From Aliivibrio sifiae (GTDB taxonomy: Bacteria > Pseudomonadota > Gammaproteobacteria > Enterobacterales > Vibrionaceae), in assembly GCF_002954715.1 (NCBI RefSeq), contig NZ_MSCP01000001.1, positions 1,458,118-1,522,117 on the forward strand: a stretch of DNA of 64,000 nucleotides, given 5' to 3'. Positions 36,881 through 46,152 of the stretch are shown in pieces. A model generated the notes under the pieces. It was not told the origin of the DNA. It was given only the letters and a program-made list of their open reading frames with translations, and made no database searches. The position numbers and the translations under genes are program-made. The first letter of the stretch is position 1. The number at the start of each line of letters is the position of its first letter.

Positions 36881-36918
36881 AAAAAAGGGTTGAAACCGTA
36901 TGGCTTCAACCCTTTTTA
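36881..36918. terminator. Bidirectional terminator between yciK and rluB
   Basis: AAAAAGGGTTGAA pairs with TTCAACCCTTTTT around a 10-base loop. The A-run and T-run at the two sides let it act on both convergent genes. Confidence 0.88.
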
Positions 36919-36954
36919 TTTATCTAATTTCTTATTTAGAGTCAACGAGTAAAC

Positions 36955-38034
36955 TTAACGTTGTCTTGGTGCTGATTTTGGTGCTTTACCATTTGGAGAA
37001 AACTTAGTTCTGATTGGTTTCACACCGGTTGCAGAAGGTTTTTTACCTTTACCGCTTGGCTTACCCGTAGGTTTACCTGCTGGTTTAGCATCACCAGTTG
37101 TATTACGTTTTGCTGATGGTAATGAACTGCCTACTGGTTTCTTGTTGTTACGACCACGACGGCCAGCAGGTACAGCTGTACGATCATCAGTTGTGCGCTC
37201 ATCATGACGCTTAACTGCGCGACGGATCTTTTGAGATTTTGATTTAGCACGTTTACGTGATTGCTTATCGACATCTAATAAACTTTCTTTTTCGTGTGGT
37301 AATTCAACCATATCACGTAAGTAGTTAACTTCTTTAAGCTCAAGTTCCATCCAACCGCCACGAGGTAGCGCTTTTTCTAAGAAGATATCACCGTAACGAA
37401 CACGTTTTAGACGACTTACTGTTACGCCTTGAGAATCCCATAAACGACGAACCTCACGGTTACGACCTTCATTAATTACAACGTAGAAAGTATGGTTCAT
37501 ACCTTCGCCGCCTGCGTACATTACATCTTCAAAACGCGCTTCACCATCTTCCAGTTTTACACCTGAAACTAGGTTTTTAACCATCTTATCGTTGATTTCA
37601 CCAAATACACGACACATGTATTCACGTTCAACTTTACGACTTGGGTGCATTAAGCGGTTTGCTAGCTCACCATCAGTTGTAAATAACAAAAGACCAGCCG
37701 TGTTAGCATCTAGACGACCAACCGATACCCAACGAGAATCTTTAATTTTTGGTAAACGGTCAAAAACAGTACGACGACCTTCTGGGTCGTGACGTGTACA
37801 CAGTTCGCCTTCTGGCTTATGGTAAGCAAGAACACGACAGATAACATCAGTAGACTCTTTTACCGATACAACATGGCCATCAATACGAATTCTTGAATCA
37901 ACATTTTCTAGGCGATCACCCAGTTTTGCTATCTGACCATCAACACTAACACGATTAGCTTGAATCATCGTTTCTAACTCACGACGAGAACCAAGACCTG
38001 CTCGTGCTAATACTTTCTGTAATTTTTCGCTCAT
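36955..38034 (-). CDS. rluB: 23S rRNA pseudouridine synthase RluB
   Basis: 359 residues. An S4 RNA-binding domain (residues 1-60, [17 protein letters not shown]) precedes an RsuA/RluB catalytic domain with the nucleophilic Asp in [14 protein letters not shown]. RluB makes pseudouridine 2605 of 23S rRNA (E. coli numbering). The C-terminal 100 residues are a long, low-complexity, Lys/Arg/Gly/Pro-rich tail that makes it longer than E. coli RluB (291), as is usual in Vibrionaceae. It is divergent from ainS. Confidence 0.95.
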   Translation of the reverse strand: MSEKLQKVLARAGLGSRRELETMIQANRVSVDGQIAKLGDRLENVDSRIRIDGHVVSVKESTDVICRVLAYHKPEGELCTRHDPEGRRTVFDRLPKIKDSRWVSVGRLDANTAGLLLFTTDGELANRLMHPSRKVEREYMCRVFGEINDKMVKNLVSGVKLEDGEARFEDVMYAGGEGMNHTFYVVINEGRNREVRRLWDSQGVTVSRLKRVRYGDIFLEKALPRGGWMELELKEVNYLRDMVELPHEKESLLDVDKQSRKRAKSKSQKIRRAVKRHDERTTDDRTAVPAGRRGRNNKKPVGSSLPSAKRNTTGDAKPAGKPTGKPSGKGKKPSATGVKPIRTKFSPNGKAPKSAPRQR

Positions 38035-38221
38035 TTTTTACCTTATTATGTCGCCTTCACAGGCGTCAATTAGCTTTATTAATCAAGAACCTAACCAAAA
38101 AAAGGCATCATTCTCAATCACTTTCGAATTCTATGGACGCTGATTATACAATAAGGTTGTGATGAATGGTAAAAAATTAAGCAAAAAAATATCACATAGA
38201 ATGATTTCCCATATAATTAAA

Positions 38222-38248
38222 GTGCTGAATATATCTCAGCATTTTTTA
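38222..38248 (+). terminator. Terminator-like hairpin in the ainS leader
   Basis: TGCTGA (38223-38228) pairs with TCAGCA (38236-38241) around a 7-base loop and is followed by six T. It points into ainS and ends about 22 bases before its start. No upstream plus-strand gene needs a terminator here, so it may be a leader attenuator or a structure protecting the message. Confidence 0.5.
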
Positions 38249-38269
38249 TCATTAAACAAGGGAATCAAA

Positions 38270-39509
38270 ATGAAAAATGTTAACTATTTATTTCACTCTT
38301 TTTTATCTAACTCTAAGAATGAAATAGCACAAAAAAAACCAACGAGATCATTTTATAAAAACATTGTATTTATACTGTCAAGAAGTCAATAAGCCCAAAC
38401 TATTACAGAGTATTATTGAAGATAGAAAAGAAACAATTTTGGCCAAACTAAACGCCCCAAGCTCTGGTAATTTAAACGCTTTATTTTCAACAAAAGAAGC
38501 TCAAGATATCATAGGAAAACACCCCAGTAAAAACCTCCCACCTCATTACTTCATCATTGAAAAATCAGCACAAAATACCTTCGGTTGCTTATTATCATGT
38601 TGGACAGAATTTGAAATATTCCGAACAATTCAAAATTCTGTACGTTCAGCCAAAGAATATACTAATAATAATTTAAACACCTACAGTACTCAGACAATAA
38701 ACGAACATTACTGCTATGAAATCGTTCCAGATATCGCACTAGATACTCGCCTATTTCACACTAACTTTAGTGAACAACCTCTCTTACTTTCAGATGCCAT
38801 TGTACTGATTAACATCGCAACATTTATTAAAGAGCATCAATGGTATGAGATGTTAACGCTGCTTGATATCTCATCAAAAGGAGAACACTATATTTTGTAC
38901 CAACTTGATGAAGGAAACGCCTACCCTAGTATCATCTCTTCCGCATTAATTAATTCACCACATGTATCTAACGAATGGTTATTTTTTAATGATTTTTTCC
39001 AAAATGAAAAATGGCAATCAATTCATCAACCCCACACAGTATCGAACTTACAACAAGCAACTAAAGGTTTAATCAAACTAGATGACACTCACTTAAGCAA
39101 TAAATCATCAAATGATATTGAAAATCATCTTTTTTCATCTATCGTAGATAGCAAGAAAGTATGTGAAGCGATCAGACTGACCGTCAGTGGAAATAAATCA
39201 AAAGCAAATTTTCATTTATATTTGGCTCAAAAAGGACTAGCCAACGCATTGAAACAGAGTGGACGTGAGGTGGTTTTTACCATCATAGAGAAACCAGCGA
39301 TGGTGTTGTTCTACCAATCAATGAACCTTGAAGCACCAATGTCATCACCTTATCTTTTCACTAGCGCACAAGATATAAATAAAAATGGGGTTGTTACTTA
39401 TAAAGGGATTTGGCTCCTTAACAATGCAACAGATGCTTTTAATCAATATAATTTTAAAGAGTACAATGTTAAGATTATTGGGTTAAGAAAACTATCACGA
39501 CATAATTGA
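38270..39509 (+). pseudogene. ainS: ainS, LuxM/AinS-family acyl-homoserine-lactone synthase, apparently frameshifted
   Basis: A start ATG at 38270 with AAGGG a few bases upstream opens a frame that reads about 37 residues to KNIVFILS and then meets TAA at 38390. From about 38382 the next frame continues EVNKPKLL for some 375 residues to TGA 39509, an AinS/LuxM-type synthase that makes C8-HSL in V. fischeri. The second frame has no ATG or GTG start nearby, only unsupported TTG codons. One extra base or two missing bases near 38378-38382 explains it. The body is otherwise intact and followed by ainR 9 bases later. A sequencing error or recoding is possible. Confidence 0.65.
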
Positions 39510-39518
39510 GTTCTATAA

Positions 39519-41966
39519 ATGCACCTAGCCTTACCTAAAGTTTATTTATTACTACTAACCAGTGCAACTATATTGCTTTGGGTTGGCTTCTTTGTCCGCT
39601 CTCACTATAAAGAGCGGACAAAAGTTAACACTAAGATTTACTTCTCATACGTCCTTTATGCTGTATTTATTGTTTTATGGATATTAAGTAACGCTTACTT
39701 CCAATCTTCACTATTAATAAAGTTTGGTGAAAACATAGCTATAGTAATGGCAATTATTGCCAATATGACCTCTTATCTTGCTTTTGCTTTTGCCTACGTG
39801 TTTTCTTGTCACCTTGCCTCCAAAGCCCAAGATAAGCGACTAAATCCATGGCAACTTTGGTTAATTGCTATTACTACTGCAGTAGCGATTACGCTCAATA
39901 TGATCCCTAATCAAACTGTTATTGGTGTTGATATTATTGCGCCAAGTGTATTTACAATTAAATTCGGCCCATTAGCTCCGTTATTTTTTCTCAACGCGTT
40001 TCTTTTTATCATCCTTACAATCATAAACTTCTTCAAACTTAGAAAAAGTAGTATCCGATTAAATAAAGAAAAATCTGTTTATTTACTAGTAGGCATTTTT
40101 ACTTATATGTTTTCAACTATCGCCTCGCAGATAGTTATCCCTATGATCTGGAATGATTTCTCTTATACATGGCTACCACCAATGCTATCAATAACGGAAG
40201 CACTATTAATAGGTTATACTTTAACCTATCATCGTCTTTACAGTTTAAAGTACATTTTTTATTGGATGCTAGCTTATGCAATGAATGCTGCCATTTACCT
40301 AACACCAATATTAATACTGTATACAACAGATTTAACCTTTAATTTATTATTTATAGGTTTTGGTATTTCTATCGGTTTATTATGGAAACGCACTCTTAAT
40401 AAAACCAAAATACTCTCTAGCCTGTTAATATATAGAAGTAAGAAAACATCAGTAGAAAAAATATATGATATTGCTGATGAATTTAAATATTCAAGTCAAA
40501 AAGCGATAACGAAACTGGCTGAGTTATTAGATACACCACAAGAAGAGTTATTGCTCGTTGGAAAGAACACTAATTATAATATTTTTATTCCACATCTAAA
40601 CCATTCTAATTCAGCATTAGTTAAAGATGAATTAGACTACCAACTTCATTATGCTCCTGAATTAAAGAACTCGGCACTACACCAAGTTCAAAAAGAAATG
40701 CACACGCATAACACTGCATTAATCTTACCTATTTTTGGTGAGAATAAACTCATCTCACATTTATTGATTTCCCCAGATAAGCGTAATGGCTCTACTTTTT
40801 CAAATGAAGAAATCACCGCGATTCAATGGGTTCTAACTAAAGTACAAGGCTACATTGAAAGTGAAAGAAAAGTACAGCAGTCCCAAGCTCTCGCAAACTC
40901 AATTGCTCACGAGATGAGAAACCCGCTGTCACAGCTTCAATATCACTTTGAACGCATAGGGGCTCACTCTAAAGAAACAAATATAGATAATGAATTACGA
41001 CAAGGAAAACTGGCCATTCAACGTGGTGCACAGCTCATTGATATCATATTAAGTGAAGCCAAAAATTCAGAGATTAATAATTCATTATTTCGAAACTACT
41101 CTATATCAGCATTAACTAAGCAATTTATTGATGAGTACGCATTTGAATCAGATGCTGTTAGAGATCGAATAAATATCGACCTTAAACAGGATTTCACCAT
41201 TCATGTTAATGACACTCTTTATGGGTTTATACTCTTTAATTTATTACGTAATGCTATTCATTATTTTGAGGATTCAAGCAGTACAATACTGATTAAATTA
41301 ACTCAAGGAAATACCTCTAATACACTCAGCTTTAGAGATTCAGGTCCAGGTATAGATTCATCTGTTTTACCTCATATATTTGATGATTTTTTTACTCATA
41401 ACAAAGAAGGTGGCAGTGGTTTAGGTCTTTCTTACTGCTTACGAGTAATGCACTCTTTTGGAGGTAATATTGCATGTTATTCACAGAAAGGTGAATTTAC
41501 AGAATTTGTATTAAGCTTTCCAAGTGTTAAAGACAACATTGAGTATACAATTAATACTACAGCCCTAACTGAAAATAAAAACACACTAAAAAGCTTAAAC
41601 GTCGGGAATAATACGATTAAAACAATACTTGTCGTTGATGATAAGAAAATACAACGAATGCTAATTCAAACTTTTATTGCAGGAGATAATCTTACCATTA
41701 TTGAAGCAGAGAATGGATTAGAAGCCATTGATATTGTCAGCAATACTCATATTGACCTTATTTTTATGGATTCACGTATGCCAGTAATGAATGGAGTTGA
41801 TGCTGCAACACAAATTAAAAGGACACACCCATTAATCCCTATAGTTGCTTTAACTGGTGAATCTTCAGAGGAGGAATTAGCTAAAATAATAGCAATAATG
41901 GATGGCTATTTAACAAAACCTATAATTAAGTCACAATTAGTAGAGACCTTAGAACAATGGATATAA
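39519..41966 (+). CDS. ainR: AinR, LuxN-like hybrid sensor histidine kinase for the AinS signal
   Basis: 815 residues. The N-terminal 300 contain about nine hydrophobic segments, as in LuxN-type autoinducer sensors of the inner membrane. A linker leads to a HisKA helix (LANSIAHEMRNPLSQL, phospho-acceptor His464), an ATPase domain (NLLRNAIHYF, DSGPGID, GGSGLGLSYC) and a C-terminal receiver (Asp751 in LIFMDSRMPVMNG, Lys in LTKPI). Hybrid kinases of this class feed phosphate to LuxU/LuxO. It is co-transcribed with ainS. No disruption was seen, so the sensor may work even if the synthase is lost. Confidence 0.9.
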   Translation: MHLALPKVYLLLLTSATILLWVGFFVRSHYKERTKVNTKIYFSYVLYAVFIVLWILSNAYFQSSLLIKFGENIAIVMAIIANMTSYLAFAFAYVFSCHLASKAQDKRLNPWQLWLIAITTAVAITLNMIPNQTVIGVDIIAPSVFTIKFGPLAPLFFLNAFLFIILTIINFFKLRKSSIRLNKEKSVYLLVGIFTYMFSTIASQIVIPMIWNDFSYTWLPPMLSITEALLIGYTLTYHRLYSLKYIFYWMLAYAMNAAIYLTPILILYTTDLTFNLLFIGFGISIGLLWKRTLNKTKILSSLLIYRSKKTSVEKIYDIADEFKYSSQKAITKLAELLDTPQEELLLVGKNTNYNIFIPHLNHSNSALVKDELDYQLHYAPELKNSALHQVQKEMHTHNTALILPIFGENKLISHLLISPDKRNGSTFSNEEITAIQWVLTKVQGYIESERKVQQSQALANSIAHEMRNPLSQLQYHFERIGAHSKETNIDNELRQGKLAIQRGAQLIDIILSEAKNSEINNSLFRNYSISALTKQFIDEYAFESDAVRDRINIDLKQDFTIHVNDTLYGFILFNLLRNAIHYFEDSSSTILIKLTQGNTSNTLSFRDSGPGIDSSVLPHIFDDFFTHNKEGGSGLGLSYCLRVMHSFGGNIACYSQKGEFTEFVLSFPSVKDNIEYTINTTALTENKNTLKSLNVGNNTIKTILVVDDKKIQRMLIQTFIAGDNLTIIEAENGLEAIDIVSNTHIDLIFMDSRMPVMNGVDAATQIKRTHPLIPIVALTGESSEEELAKIIAIMDGYLTKPIIKSQLVETLEQWI

Positions 41967-41996
41967 AAATAGCCAGACATTGCTGGCTATATTATT
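41965..41996. terminator. Terminator between ainR and yciO
   Basis: ATAGCCAG (41969-41976) pairs with CTGGCTAT (41983-41990). On the minus strand it is followed by TTTTTATAT, so it suits yciO best and can also close ainR. Confidence 0.75.
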
Positions 41997-42017
41997 AGTA
42001 CATGTTAACTATACTTT

Positions 42018-42638
42018 TTACTGAAATGGACTTGGATCACCAGCACCAACACGTACAACGTTAATTTCATCATCACTAAAATCAACCACTGTTGTTGGCT
42101 GCTCGCCTAAGTAACCACCATTCATAATTAGATCCACTGCATGCTCAAGTTGATCTCGAATAGTTTCAGGATCTGACTCTGCCATTTCATTACCTGGTAA
42201 AATCAAAGTCGTTGACATTAATGGCTCACCTAACTCTTCTAAAAGAGCTAAAGCAATTTTATTATCAGGTACACGCATACCTATCGTCTTACGTTTTGGA
42301 TTCATCAAACGACGTGGTACTTCTTTTGTACCCTTAAAGATAAACGTATATGCGCCCGGGGTATTATTTTTTAATAAACGGAAGACGCTATTATCAACAC
42401 GAGCGTAAATCGATAATTCCGAAAGATCACGACACAATAAGGTAAAATTATGTTTATCGTCTAAACGGCGGATCTGACAGATTCGCTCTAACGCTTGTTT
42501 ATTCTCTAACTGACAACCTAACGCATATCCTGAATCTGTTGGATAAATTACGACGCCACCACTACGGATAATCGCAACTGCTTGAGTAATTAAACGCGCT
42601 TGTGGATTCTCTGGGTGTACATAAAAAAACTGGCTCAT
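42018..42638 (-). CDS. yciO: YciO, Sua5/YrdC/YciO-family protein
   Basis: 206 residues, the E. coli YciO length. The YrdC-like nucleotide-binding fold is seen in GGVVIYPTDSGYALGCQLENKQALERI and KHNFTLLCRDLSELS; the threonylcarbamoyl-AMP relatives TsaC/Sua5 share it. YciO itself has unclear or weak activity in tRNA t6A synthesis. AGGAGGAATA precedes the ATG. It lies downstream of yciV, with which it probably forms an operon divergent from trp. Confidence 0.93.
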   Translation of the reverse strand: MSQFFYVHPENPQARLITQAVAIIRSGGVVIYPTDSGYALGCQLENKQALERICQIRRLDDKHNFTLLCRDLSELSIYARVDNSVFRLLKNNTPGAYTFIFKGTKEVPRRLMNPKRKTIGMRVPDNKIALALLEELGEPLMSTTLILPGNEMAESDPETIRDQLEHAVDLIMNGGYLGEQPTTVVDFSDDEINVVRVGAGDPSPFQ

Positions 42639-42692
42639 TATTCCTCCTGCCTAGCAGGTCATTATTATATTAATTATTCTCTAGAGCAGAGT

Positions 42693-43538
42693 TTACTCAA
42701 ATGTGGGTAAATCCCATTCTTGCCATACTGCGACAACCCCTTCAGGTAGCCATAAATTTCTTCCAAGCTCTGTCCAAGGTGACGGATAGTGAAAATCTGA
42801 CCCTTGTGATGCTTGTAATTCGTAATCAATTGCATAGTTTGCAAGCACTCGGCGCTCTTGTACTCCTTGCTGAGGTAGAGCAACTTCCATTGCGTCCCCT
42901 TTTGCGTCAACAAATGCCACTAATAAACGTTTAATCCATTTTGCGGTTAAATTATAACGCCCAGGGTGAGCTAATACTGCCGTTCCTCCTGCATTATGAA
43001 TCACTTTAACCGCCTCTTCGATTGAGCACCATTCAGGTGGAACATATCCTATGTTATTGCGTGTTAAAAACTTTTTAAACACTGCCTGCATGGTTTTTGC
43101 GTGACCTTGGTCAACTAACCACTTACCAAAGTGCGCTCGTGTTAATGAGCCTCCATTAGCAAGAGCAAGCGCTCCTTCTAGTGCTCCGACATAACCTGCT
43201 TTTTCAAGGCGCTCAGCCATTTTACGTGCTCGTAAGTCTCTACGTTGCGCTTGTTCTTCTATCAATGCAATTAATTCAGGGTGATTAACGTCAACATTAA
43301 GGCCTACAACATGAATATCCTTGTTGCTCCATAATGTTGAGATTTCAATACCATCAATTAAATGCACTGGTAATTCTTTTTCTTTAATCGTTTGATGCGC
43401 TTCAGCTAATCCTGCAACGGTATCGTGATCAGTAATAGCAAGAACTTTCACATCAAAAGTAACTGCTCTTTCTACTAACTCTGCGGGAGACATACGTCCA
43501 TCCGAGGCTGTTGTGTGACTATGTAGATCTATTTTCAT
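42693..43538 (-). CDS. yciV: PHP-domain phosphoesterase/RNase YciV (Rnm, TrpH)
   Basis: 281 residues. PHP-fold metal ligands: [11 protein letters not shown] at the N-terminus, [22 protein letters not shown] and a terminal SDFHYP. E. coli YciV (Rnm) is a 5'-3' exonuclease/phosphatase acting on short oligonucleotides and 3',5'-bisphosphates, and matures rRNA 5' ends. It is encoded divergently from the trp promoter, as in E. coli, and followed by yciO. Confidence 0.93.
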   Translation of the reverse strand: MKIDLHSHTTASDGRMSPAELVERAVTFDVKVLAITDHDTVAGLAEAHQTIKEKELPVHLIDGIEISTLWSNKDIHVVGLNVDVNHPELIALIEEQAQRRDLRARKMAERLEKAGYVGALEGALALANGGSLTRAHFGKWLVDQGHAKTMQAVFKKFLTRNNIGYVPPEWCSIEEAVKVIHNAGGTAVLAHPGRYNLTAKWIKRLLVAFVDAKGDAMEVALPQQGVQERRVLANYAIDYELQASQGSDFHYPSPWTELGRNLWLPEGVVAVWQEWDLPTFE

Positions 43539-43546
43539 AATAATTC

Positions 43547-43575
43547 TTGACTTTCACCTCACGCACTAGTTTACT
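43547..43575 (+). promoter_or_regulatory. trp operon promoter
   Basis: -35 TTGACT at 43547-43552, a 17-base spacer and -10 TTTACT at 43570-43575 match the E. coli trp promoter (TTGACA, 17, TTAACT) in sequence and geometry. Transcription should start near 43582, about 60 bases before the leader ATG. Confidence 0.85.
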
Positions 43576-43584
43576 AGTACGCAG
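43563..43584 (+). promoter_or_regulatory. TrpR operator overlapping the -10 box
   Basis: GCACTAGTTTACTAGTACGC contains two ACTAGT half-sites spaced as in the E. coli trp operator (consensus core ACTAGTTAACTAGT) and covers the -10 hexamer. Trp-bound TrpR would exclude RNA polymerase. Confidence 0.88.
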
Positions 43585-43640
43585 TTAAACACTTTCTCAC
43601 CAAATTTAATATTGGTCTTTGTTTTAATAGTAGGTACTTT

Positions 43641-43718
43641 ATGTCACAGCTTAGCAAACAACAAGCATTCTTAAAAACTAGCGTGATGACAAAACGATGG
43701 TGGCACTACTTCGGGTAG
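43641..43718 (+). CDS. trpL: trp operon leader peptide
   Basis: 25 residues, ATG 43641 to TAG 43716-43718, beginning MSQLSKQQAF and ending KRWWHYFG. Tandem Trp codons (TGG TGG) near the end let the ribosome stall when charged tRNA-Trp is scarce, favouring the antiterminator. A short TAGGT site precedes the ATG. The peptide is longer than the 14 residues of E. coli TrpL, as in other vibrios. Confidence 0.92.
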   Translation: MSQLSKQQAFLKTSVMTKRWWHYFG

Positions 43719-43785
43719 TGTTTTTGTGCTGAATTAACGATTTTGACATAAAAATTATTACCCGCATTTAAGCGGGTTTTTTTAT
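43704..43785 (+). terminator. trp attenuator (pause hairpin and intrinsic terminator)
   Basis: The pause-type hairpin CACTAC with GTAGTG (43704-43720) overlaps the end of trpL. The terminator is ACCCGC (43760-43765) with GCGGGT (43772-43777), followed by a run of T. The intervening bases can pair as the alternative antiterminator. About 160 bases then separate it from trpE. Confidence 0.85.
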
Positions 43786-43947
43786 GCCTAAATGTATCAG
43801 CACCCTCAATGATAGGTGAAAATCTAAACAGTCAGTCATTCAGCCCTCACAAGTTTTAAGAAAAGAGTGGCAACAAAAGTGAAATATGCGACTATGAAAA
43901 CTAATAAAAATGTAACATCAATTCAACGCATTAGCAGGGAGGCTGAA

Positions 43948-45534
43948 ATGCAGTCAGTAATGTCCAATGATGGTCAACTAGAAGTGCTTTCCCTTGACGT
44001 TCCATACGTCTCTGATCCAACCCAACTTTATTCCACCCTATGTGAAAATAAAGAGATGAGTCTATTACTCGAAGGAGCAGAAGTTAACTCAAAACAAAAC
44101 ATTATAAGCTTGATGCTAATAGATGCAGCGGTACGAATTCATTGTTTTGATAAAGAAGTAACACTAGAAGCGTTAACAGCAAATGGAGAATCCTTATTAC
44201 ACTCCTTAGCTCAATCTATTCCTGCTTCTCTTATTGCCCTTTCTTCTAACTCTATACTGACATTACAGTTCCCAAATATTAATCAAGATCTGGATGAGGA
44301 CAGCCGTTTACGAGAACTCTCCTCTTTTGATGCTTTACGGTTTATTCAAAATCAATTCAATGTCACTGGTTTACCCTCTAATGCACTTTTTTTAGGTGGA
44401 CTATTTGCTTATGACTTAGTCGCTAACTTTGAAAACCTTGGTGATGCAGAGATTACAAACAAATGCCCTGATTATGTATTTTATGTAGCCGAATCATTGT
44501 TAGTTATCGATCATCAAACGGAAATGTCAGTACTTCAAGGCTCATTGTTTAATGCTGATGCAACAATCAAAACAAACCTTTCAGCACGACTTACTGAAAT
44601 TAAAGCGTTTTGCTCAGAGCCACATACCGTACCCGAAGCACCAACACTAGAAAGCTGTGAAGCAATTCCGAGTGTCTCCGATGAAGATTTCTGTCAAACC
44701 GTATTAAATTTAAAAGAATTTGTAATTAAAGGCGATATTTTCCAAGTTGTTCCTTCTCGTCGATTCACTCTCCCTTGTCCTGCTCCCTTAGCGGCTTATC
44801 GTGAACTTAAAATCGGTAACCCAAGTCCATACATGTTTTATCTGCAAGATCGTGATTTCACCCTATTTGGTGCATCGCCAGAATCTGCATTGAAATATGG
44901 CAAAGAAACAAACCAAGTCGAGATTTACCCAATCGCAGGCACACGCCAACGTGGTAAAAACAGCGATGGTTCTATCAACCATGATTTAGACAGCCGCATT
45001 GAATTAGAACTGCGTTGTGATACCAAAGAAAACGCAGAACACATGATGCTAGTCGATTTAGCTCGTAATGATGTTGCTCGTATTTCAGAAGCAGGCACTC
45101 GCTATGTGGCGGATTTATTAAAAGTCGACCGTTACAGTCACGTTATGCACCTTGTTTCTCGTGTGGTTGGTCAATTGCGTGGCGATCTTGATGCCCTTCA
45201 TGCTTACCAAGCGTGTATGAATATGGGGACATTAACTGGCGCACCAAAAATTCGTGCAATGCAGCTCATTCGCGATGTAGAAAAAACACGCCGAGGCACT
45301 TATGGTGGCGCTGTGGGTTACTTGACTGGTGATGGCAACATGGATACTTGTATTGTTATTCGTTCAGCCTATGTTGAAGACGGTATCGCTCAAGTTCAAG
45401 CCGGAGCTGGTGTGGTTTATGATTCCAACCCACAAGCTGAAGCTGATGAAACTCGTGGAAAAGCACAAGCGGTGATCTCTGCGATTCAAAAAGCGCACTT
45501 AGCTCAACCAGCAAGCACTAAGGAGAAAAACTAA
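43948..45534 (+). CDS. trpE: Anthranilate synthase component I
   Basis: 528 residues from ATG 43948, chosen for GGGAGG 7 bases upstream; the same frame runs open to GTG 43867, but that start has no ribosome binding site and would add 27 atypical residues. It makes anthranilate from chorismate and ammonia or glutamine with TrpG. Chorismate-binding signatures: GDIFQVVPSRRF, NPSPYMFYLQ, PIAGTRQRG, LRCDTKENAEHMMLVDLARND and GAPKIRAMQ. In the feedback-site motif LLLEGAEVNS, Gly43 replaces the Ser (E. coli Ser40) of LLLES. It overlaps trpG as TAATG. Confidence 0.96.
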   Translation: MQSVMSNDGQLEVLSLDVPYVSDPTQLYSTLCENKEMSLLLEGAEVNSKQNIISLMLIDAAVRIHCFDKEVTLEALTANGESLLHSLAQSIPASLIALSSNSILTLQFPNINQDLDEDSRLRELSSFDALRFIQNQFNVTGLPSNALFLGGLFAYDLVANFENLGDAEITNKCPDYVFYVAESLLVIDHQTEMSVLQGSLFNADATIKTNLSARLTEIKAFCSEPHTVPEAPTLESCEAIPSVSDEDFCQTVLNLKEFVIKGDIFQVVPSRRFTLPCPAPLAAYRELKIGNPSPYMFYLQDRDFTLFGASPESALKYGKETNQVEIYPIAGTRQRGKNSDGSINHDLDSRIELELRCDTKENAEHMMLVDLARNDVARISEAGTRYVADLLKVDRYSHVMHLVSRVVGQLRGDLDALHAYQACMNMGTLTGAPKIRAMQLIRDVEKTRRGTYGGAVGYLTGDGNMDTCIVIRSAYVEDGIAQVQAGAGVVYDSNPQAEADETRGKAQAVISAIQKAHLAQPASTKEKN

Positions 45535-46142
45535 TGGCTCATATTGTATTACTCGATAATTTCGACTCCTTTACTTATAACTTGGTTGATCAATTTCGCT
45601 CCCTTGGTTACCCCGTTACCATTTATCGTAATAGTTTATCTGCGGCAGCTTTTGAAGAAGCGGTCAACAAACTAGAAAATCCGGTTGTTGTATTATCTCC
45701 AGGACCAGGCGCGCCATCCGATGCGGGCTGTATGCCAGAAGTCATTCAACGCTTAAAGGGCAAAGTACCTATGATTGGGATCTGTCTTGGTCATCAAGCG
45801 ATTGTAGAAGCGTATGATGGAACGGTTGCAGGTGCTGGCGAAATCGTTCATGGTAAATCGGCAATGATGAGCCATAACCAACACGCAATTTTTGACGGTT
45901 TACCAAACCCACTCTCTATTGCTCGTTACCACTCTTTAGTCGCAACAAAGGTAACCGATCAATTAACCATTACAGCAACCGTTGATGATTTAGTCATGGC
46001 GGTGATCCAAGAAGAAGATAAAGTGTGTGGATTCCAATTTCATCCTGAATCCATTTTAACGACGCAAGGCGCTGAGTTACTAATTAATACACTAAACTGG
46101 GCTTTAAATTTAGATTCAAGCCATTCAGATAACAAAGAATAA
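45534..46142 (+). CDS. trpG: Anthranilate synthase component II (glutamine amidotransferase)
   Basis: 202 residues, a class I amidotransferase: DNFDSFTYNLVDQF, oxyanion region SPGPGAPSDAG, nucleophile Cys in GICLGHQAI and the catalytic His-Glu in FQFHPESILT. It supplies ammonia to TrpE. It stands as a separate gene, unlike the TrpGD fusion of E. coli. Its start overlaps the trpE stop, coupling subunit synthesis. Confidence 0.96.
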   Translation: MAHIVLLDNFDSFTYNLVDQFRSLGYPVTIYRNSLSAAAFEEAVNKLENPVVVLSPGPGAPSDAGCMPEVIQRLKGKVPMIGICLGHQAIVEAYDGTVAGAGEIVHGKSAMMSHNQHAIFDGLPNPLSIARYHSLVATKVTDQLTITATVDDLVMAVIQEEDKVCGFQFHPESILTTQGAELLINTLNWALNLDSSHSDNKE

Positions 46143-46152
46143 GGATATTCTC

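Noticed and set aside
38159-38269. Upstream extension of the ainS N-terminal frame
   Set aside because: The AAGGG site favours ATG 38270; the earlier codons include a hairpin and lack a ribosome binding site.
38364-39509. ainS read as an intact gene from TTG 38364
   Set aside because: The TTG has no Shine-Dalgarno sequence, lies inside the N-terminal frame and would remove the well-supported first residues; kept only as an alternative.
43867-43947. GTG start for trpE
   Set aside because: No ribosome binding site and atypical residues; ATG 43948 has GGGAGG and matches the family N-terminus.
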